From NCBI GenBank assembly GCA_001970855.1, contig LSSN01005655.1, positions 1 to 11,913 on the forward strand: 11,913 nucleotides of DNA. Reading direction: 5' to 3'. This document shows positions 9,855 through 11,913 of the stretch, piece after piece. Made by a program: the position numbers and the translations under genes. The notes beneath the pieces are model-generated. The model was not told the DNA's origin. It ran no database searches and was given only the letters and a program-made list of their open reading frames with translations. The DNA comes from Smittium culicis. Lineage: Eukaryota; Kickxellomycota; Harpellomycetes; Harpellales; Legeriomycetaceae. Position 1 is the first letter of the stretch. Every line of letters begins with the position of its first letter.

Positions 9855-10322
9855 GGTTTATTCTGCTAAATATTTTAGTTGATCATCTAGTGTTTGAAAT
9901 TGAAATACCGAATGATAAAGCATACAATTAAGACTGATAATATTTTTTTATATTTTCATAATGACTTTTGTTGGGCTTTTTTAAGCAGTTAATTTGCCTA
10001 AAACACGATAAGTTTGTAAAAGTTATTTTGGGCTATTATTATTTATATTAATTTAAGCAAATATTCATTTATAAGAATATATCCAGAAAATTAAATAGTA
10101 ACCCAAAAAGTACTTAAAATAACCTTCAAATTTGGTTAAAAACTTGCCAATAATTAATTTACATAATCAAACATTATATAAAGAGCAGATCAGTAAAACC
10201 ATCTGCTTTTAAGATCATATTGACAAAATTCGCCGAATGAAAGCGCAAATTATAAAAAAAATAACAAGTTTTAGATATATTTTTTGCATTTAGTTAGTTA
10301 AAATCCGGTTTGATTTAACCTT
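9855..10322 (-). pseudogene. mscL: mscL relic: decayed large-conductance mechanosensitive channel
   Basis: MscL is an inner-membrane pentameric valve that releases solutes on sudden osmotic downshock. On the minus strand from 10289 the frame reads MQKIYLKLVIFL, stop, FALSFGEF, fitting MRGNVVDLAVGVIIGAAFG without a gap; the bases CATTCGGC and TTGTC are preserved. At 10004-10030 QNNFYKLIV fits QNVFDFLIV in the second membrane helix. At 9855-9905 V...LDDQLKYL and the bases GCAGAATAA fit VLLTEIRDLLKEQNN. Spacing from the second helix to the tail is as in E. coli; the periplasmic loop region is about 55 bp longer. The first codons run into the end of the repeat copy at 10315, so the 5' end may have been disrupted by it. 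Convergent with zntR, as in E. coli. Confidence 0.62.
10184..10207 (+). repeat. 7-bp hairpin followed by TTTT inside the mscL relic
   Basis: AGCAGAT (10184-10190) pairs perfectly with ATCTGCT (10201-10207) around a 10-base loop, and TTTT follows on the plus strand while AAAG precedes it. It has the look of an intrinsic terminator for plus-strand transcription. It lies inside the mscL relic near the codons for the first loop, so it may be accidental. Confidence 0.25.
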
Positions 10323-10533
10323 TTCCCGCCCAACGCTTTTTGAAAAAACTAATCTATCGATTCGTTTATGGTTTATAAGTATATTCATAATTTGCTGTTA
10401 AATCACAATAAACCAGTATATTAATTAAACTCGGAATTAAATTATATTATTTGAAAGCTATTGGCTATATTTTGTAGGTCAAAAACAGTATACTGCCCGT
10501 GAAGGGTTAATATATCTTTTGACGATAATTTAA
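10315..10533 (-). mobile_element. MITE-like repeat, copy A
   Basis: Read on the minus strand it starts TTAACCCTTCACGGGCAG (10510 downwards), passes TTTAATTCCGAG, AGCAAAT, CTTATAAA and CGAATCGAT, and ends GGCGGGAAAAGGTTAA at 10315. These landmarks recur in the same order in copies B and C. The two ends are imperfect inverted repeats of each other. Outside the 10510 end, TTTGACG...TTAA at 10519-10533 looks like a second, decayed terminal motif. The 22-bp hairpin seen in B and C is eroded here to a GTA/TAC pair (around 10474-10493). No transposase is present, so movement would have needed one supplied elsewhere. Confidence 0.65.
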
Positions 10534-10650
10534 TACTCTGCGAAAGAAATTTTCGACATGTATAGATTAGTTTTGATGTCAAAATAGCATAGTTTTTAAA
10601 AAGCTATATAACAAAGGGAATTCAATCGCTTTTATGGAATATTTTTGTCA

Positions 10651-10847
10651 TTAACCCTTTCATGGGTGGTAGACTATTTTTGATCTACCTAATATATCCA
10701 ACTGAATTCATTAAAATCAGTTTAATTCCGATGACTTATAAAATATTGGTATATTGAAGAATAAAAGCAAATAGCATAATATTTTATAAATGATTACCGA
10801 ATCAATAAATTCCCTTTTATAAAGAGTTTTGGACGGGAAATGGTTAA
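10651..10847 (+). mobile_element. MITE-like repeat, copy B
   Basis: 197 bp, starting TTAACCCTTTCATGGG and ending GACGGGAAATGGTTAA. The ends are imperfect terminal inverted repeats (TTAACC-TTTC core). Internal landmarks shared with copy C in the same order: the hairpin at 10668-10689, TTTAATTCCGA, ATTGGTATAT, AAGCAAATA, TTATAAATGA, CGAATCAATAAATT and GACGGGA. No coding capacity. Confidence 0.7.
10668..10689 (+). repeat. Internal hairpin of repeat copy B
   Basis: GGTAGA (10668-10673) pairs with TCTACC (10684-10689) around a 10-base T-rich loop. The same stem recurs at 10876-10897 in copy C with two loop bases changed and both stem arms unchanged. That is what selection on the fold, or recent copying, would leave. 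Confidence 0.6.
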
Positions 10848-10853
10848 CACAAT

Positions 10854-11053
10854 TTAACTAGACCCTTTTCTGTGAGGTAGACTCCTTTTGATCTACCAGG
10901 TTTAAATAACTAAATTAGAATATTATACTTTAATTCCGAGAAACAATCAATTATTGGTATATGCTAATAACGAAGCAAATAATGATATTTCTTATAAATG
11001 ACAAGCGAATCAATAAATTGATTTTTTCAAAGAAATATGACGGGATGAACTAA
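10854..11053 (+). mobile_element. MITE-like repeat, copy C
   Basis: About 200 bp in the same orientation as copy B and almost directly adjoining it, so B and C are a direct tandem pair with a 200-bp period. It begins TTAACTAGACCCTTTTC and ends GACGGGATGAACTAA; both ends have drifted from the TTAACC/GGTTAA consensus. It carries the hairpin at 10876-10897 and all internal landmarks listed for copy B. Confidence 0.65.
10876..10897 (+). repeat. Internal hairpin of repeat copy C
   Basis: GGTAGA (10876-10881) and TCTACC (10892-10897) form the same 6-bp stem as in copy B, with loop CTCCTTTTGA instead of CTATTTTTGA. Confidence 0.6.
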
Positions 11054-11106
11054 TAAAATTAATTAATTGATTCGCTAGTCATTTATAAGAAATAGTATTA
11101 TTTGCT
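10974..11106. repeat. Long imperfect palindrome made by copies C and D
   Basis: The arm 10974-11021 is the reverse complement of 11063-11106 with only a few differences over about 45 bases, around a spacer of about 41 bases. As single strand it would fold into a stem of about 45 bp. Confidence 0.7.
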
Positions 11107-11220
11107 GCTATACTTATACAAACGAATAATTATATGTTCGTAGGAATATATAAAAAATGTTGAACACAGTTTGCTATATTTTGTAGCTCAAAAATAGTTT
11201 ACCGCTCGTGAAAGGGTTAA
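11063..11220 (-). mobile_element. MITE-like repeat, copy D, 3' end missing
   Basis: Read on the minus strand it starts TTAACCCTTTCACGAGCGG at 11220 and runs to CGAATCAATTAATT near 11063, then stops short of the GACGGG...GGTTAA end. It faces copy C tail to tail. It shares AGCAAATAAT, TATTTCTTATAAATGAC and AGCGAATCAAT with copy C nearly base for base, so C and D are the closest pair of the four. Confidence 0.65.
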
Positions 11221-11244
11221 GAAAATTTGACGGGAAAAGGTTAA
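11221..11244 (+). repeat. Isolated terminal motif of the repeat family next to copy D
   Basis: TTTGACGGGAAAAGGTTAA at 11226-11244 is the best-preserved version of the family's 3' end, but it abuts the outer edge of copy D instead of ending a full copy. A decayed equivalent sits outside copy A (10519-10533). Either the true element is longer than 200 bp and has double ends, or this is the stub of a fifth copy. Confidence 0.5.
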
Positions 11245-11913
11245 TATAGACAAAATACACTATTAATGGAGTAAATTTGACAGCATATTCCATGATAATT
11301 GTTAGTTTGAGCAAAAGAGAATGCTTAGTTTAGAACGCAAAAATAAAAACTCTCAGGATTACGTTATAGACTGCATCTGCGAATATTGCTTCAGCATCTA
11401 TTGGCCTAAAAATCTGGGAATAAAGGATTCGCAATAAGAAAAGTATAAAAATGATTCGCAGAGAATGATTTTAGTTAGGCTATCCAATGAATAGTAAATC
11501 GAGATATTATAGAACGTACATTAAAATCTATTAGCGTTTCATTGAGCATGAGTCGATTTCTATAAAATAGATTGGGAATAGTATTACTGGAAAATATTTG
11601 CTGGAATTTATGCTATTGGTAGGCACCTTTATCATGTGCAAATATGAAATATCAGGGGAGCCAGTTATTTTGAGCTATGGATAAAAGTCAGAGCATAATA
11701 AAAATAAGCATCCATTATTGGATATGAATATATTCGCTTAATATTTATTAGGGATAATGTATGGCTGGGATTATTATCGCTTCAATATAGTATTGGGAAT
11801 GATGAATGGCTGTAGCGAGTTGAAAAATGCCGACGTATAATTCATTGGCCTGGTAAGGGTAGTTGAATTCGTAATTGACATGAAGAGTTCAACAATGAAA
11901 GTTTTTTCTTAAC
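11245..11913 (-). pseudogene. trkA: trkA relic: decayed C-terminal half of the Trk potassium-uptake NAD-binding protein
   Basis: TrkA is the peripheral RCK (KTN plus TrkA-C) subunit that gates the TrkH/TrkG potassium channel. On the minus strand, with frameshifts, it can be followed nearly end to end. IIRRHF (11830 region) fits LIERNQ. ILSEYIHI (11724-11744) fits LLAEEHID. SIAQNN fits FIAVTND. FAHDKGAYQ, stop, HKFQQ (11642 down to about 11600) fits LAKRMGAKKVMVLIQR. SLTKIIL.ESFLYFSYCES...RFLG fits SLRRGVAEAIEAVAHGDE...RVVG, including TTCCC and GGCC at 11403-11420. RPIDAEA fits GRVIDEI. TIIMEY (11291-11302) and VKF fit HVIMFL and KKF at the C terminus. The rest of the gene lies beyond the right edge. 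This segment is richer in G and C and less shrunken than the other relics, suggesting later loss. Order trkA-mscL on one strand is as in E. coli. Confidence 0.75.

Noticed and set aside
9838..9870. ArfA C-terminal tail (VRKLFINGLFC)
   Set aside because: The same bases fit the 3' end of mscL on the other strand better, so the resemblance is treated as chance.
11290..11420. IS110/IS1111-type transposase on the minus strand (DAEAIFADAV)
   Set aside because: The motif looks like the DAEAI box, but no other transposase motif appears upstream, while TrkA explains the whole region including order and strand.
11340..11560. IS1-type transposase on the plus strand (C-x-x-C, then IERT)
   Set aside because: The two pieces are too close together and their order fits only by ignoring most of the protein; they are shadows of the trkA relic.

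Overview
This window looks like a graveyard of bacterial genes: about 12 kb of very AT-rich DNA (roughly four bases in five are A or T by eye) with no intact gene. The only stop-free ATG-to-stop frame of any length, 68 codons at 612-818 on the minus strand, is best read as a surviving piece of a dead gene. When each stretch is read codon by codon, allowing stops and small indels, decayed versions of gammaproteobacterial (Enterobacterales) genes appear in nearly the order and orientation they have in Escherichia coli. All comparisons were made by eye against remembered E. coli proteins; no search was run. The agreement of order, strand and spacing carries as much weight as the residue matches.

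Layout. Block 1 (1 to about 8050): tg(t) minus, queA minus, acpH plus, brnQ minus, phoR minus, phoB minus, sbcD plus, sbcC plus. This is the E. coli neighbourhood sbcC-sbcD-phoB-phoR-brnQ-(proY-malZ)-acpH-queA-tgt read backwards, without proY and malZ. About 1.1 kb follows (8051-9167) in which I recognise nothing. Block 2 (9168 to 11913): yhdN plus, zntR plus, the arfA position, mscL minus, a cluster of mobile-type repeats, trkA minus running off the right edge. This is the E. coli neighbourhood rplQ-yhdN-zntR-arfA-mscL-trkA, without rplQ. The two blocks lie far apart in E. coli, so an ancestral rearrangement joined them somewhere in 8051-9167.

Between the mscL and trkA relics (10315-11244) sit at least four copies of a roughly 200-bp repeat in both orientations. 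They have TTAACC...GGTTAA ends and an internal 6-bp-stem hairpin, like a miniature inverted-repeat transposable element (MITE). Two copies face tail to tail and make a long imperfect palindrome. They are less decayed than the gene relics beside them.

Organism: most likely a host-restricted Enterobacterales symbiont in an intermediate stage of genome reduction (Serratia symbiotica-, Sodalis- or Arsenophonus-like; I cannot tell which), where dead genes persist as shrinking, AT-drifting noncoding DNA. The lost functions are queuosine tRNA modification (queA, tgt), acyl-carrier-protein turnover (acpH), branched-chain amino acid uptake (brnQ), phosphate sensing (phoBR), the SbcCD hairpin nuclease, zinc-export regulation (zntR), osmotic-shock release (mscL) and potassium uptake control (trkA).
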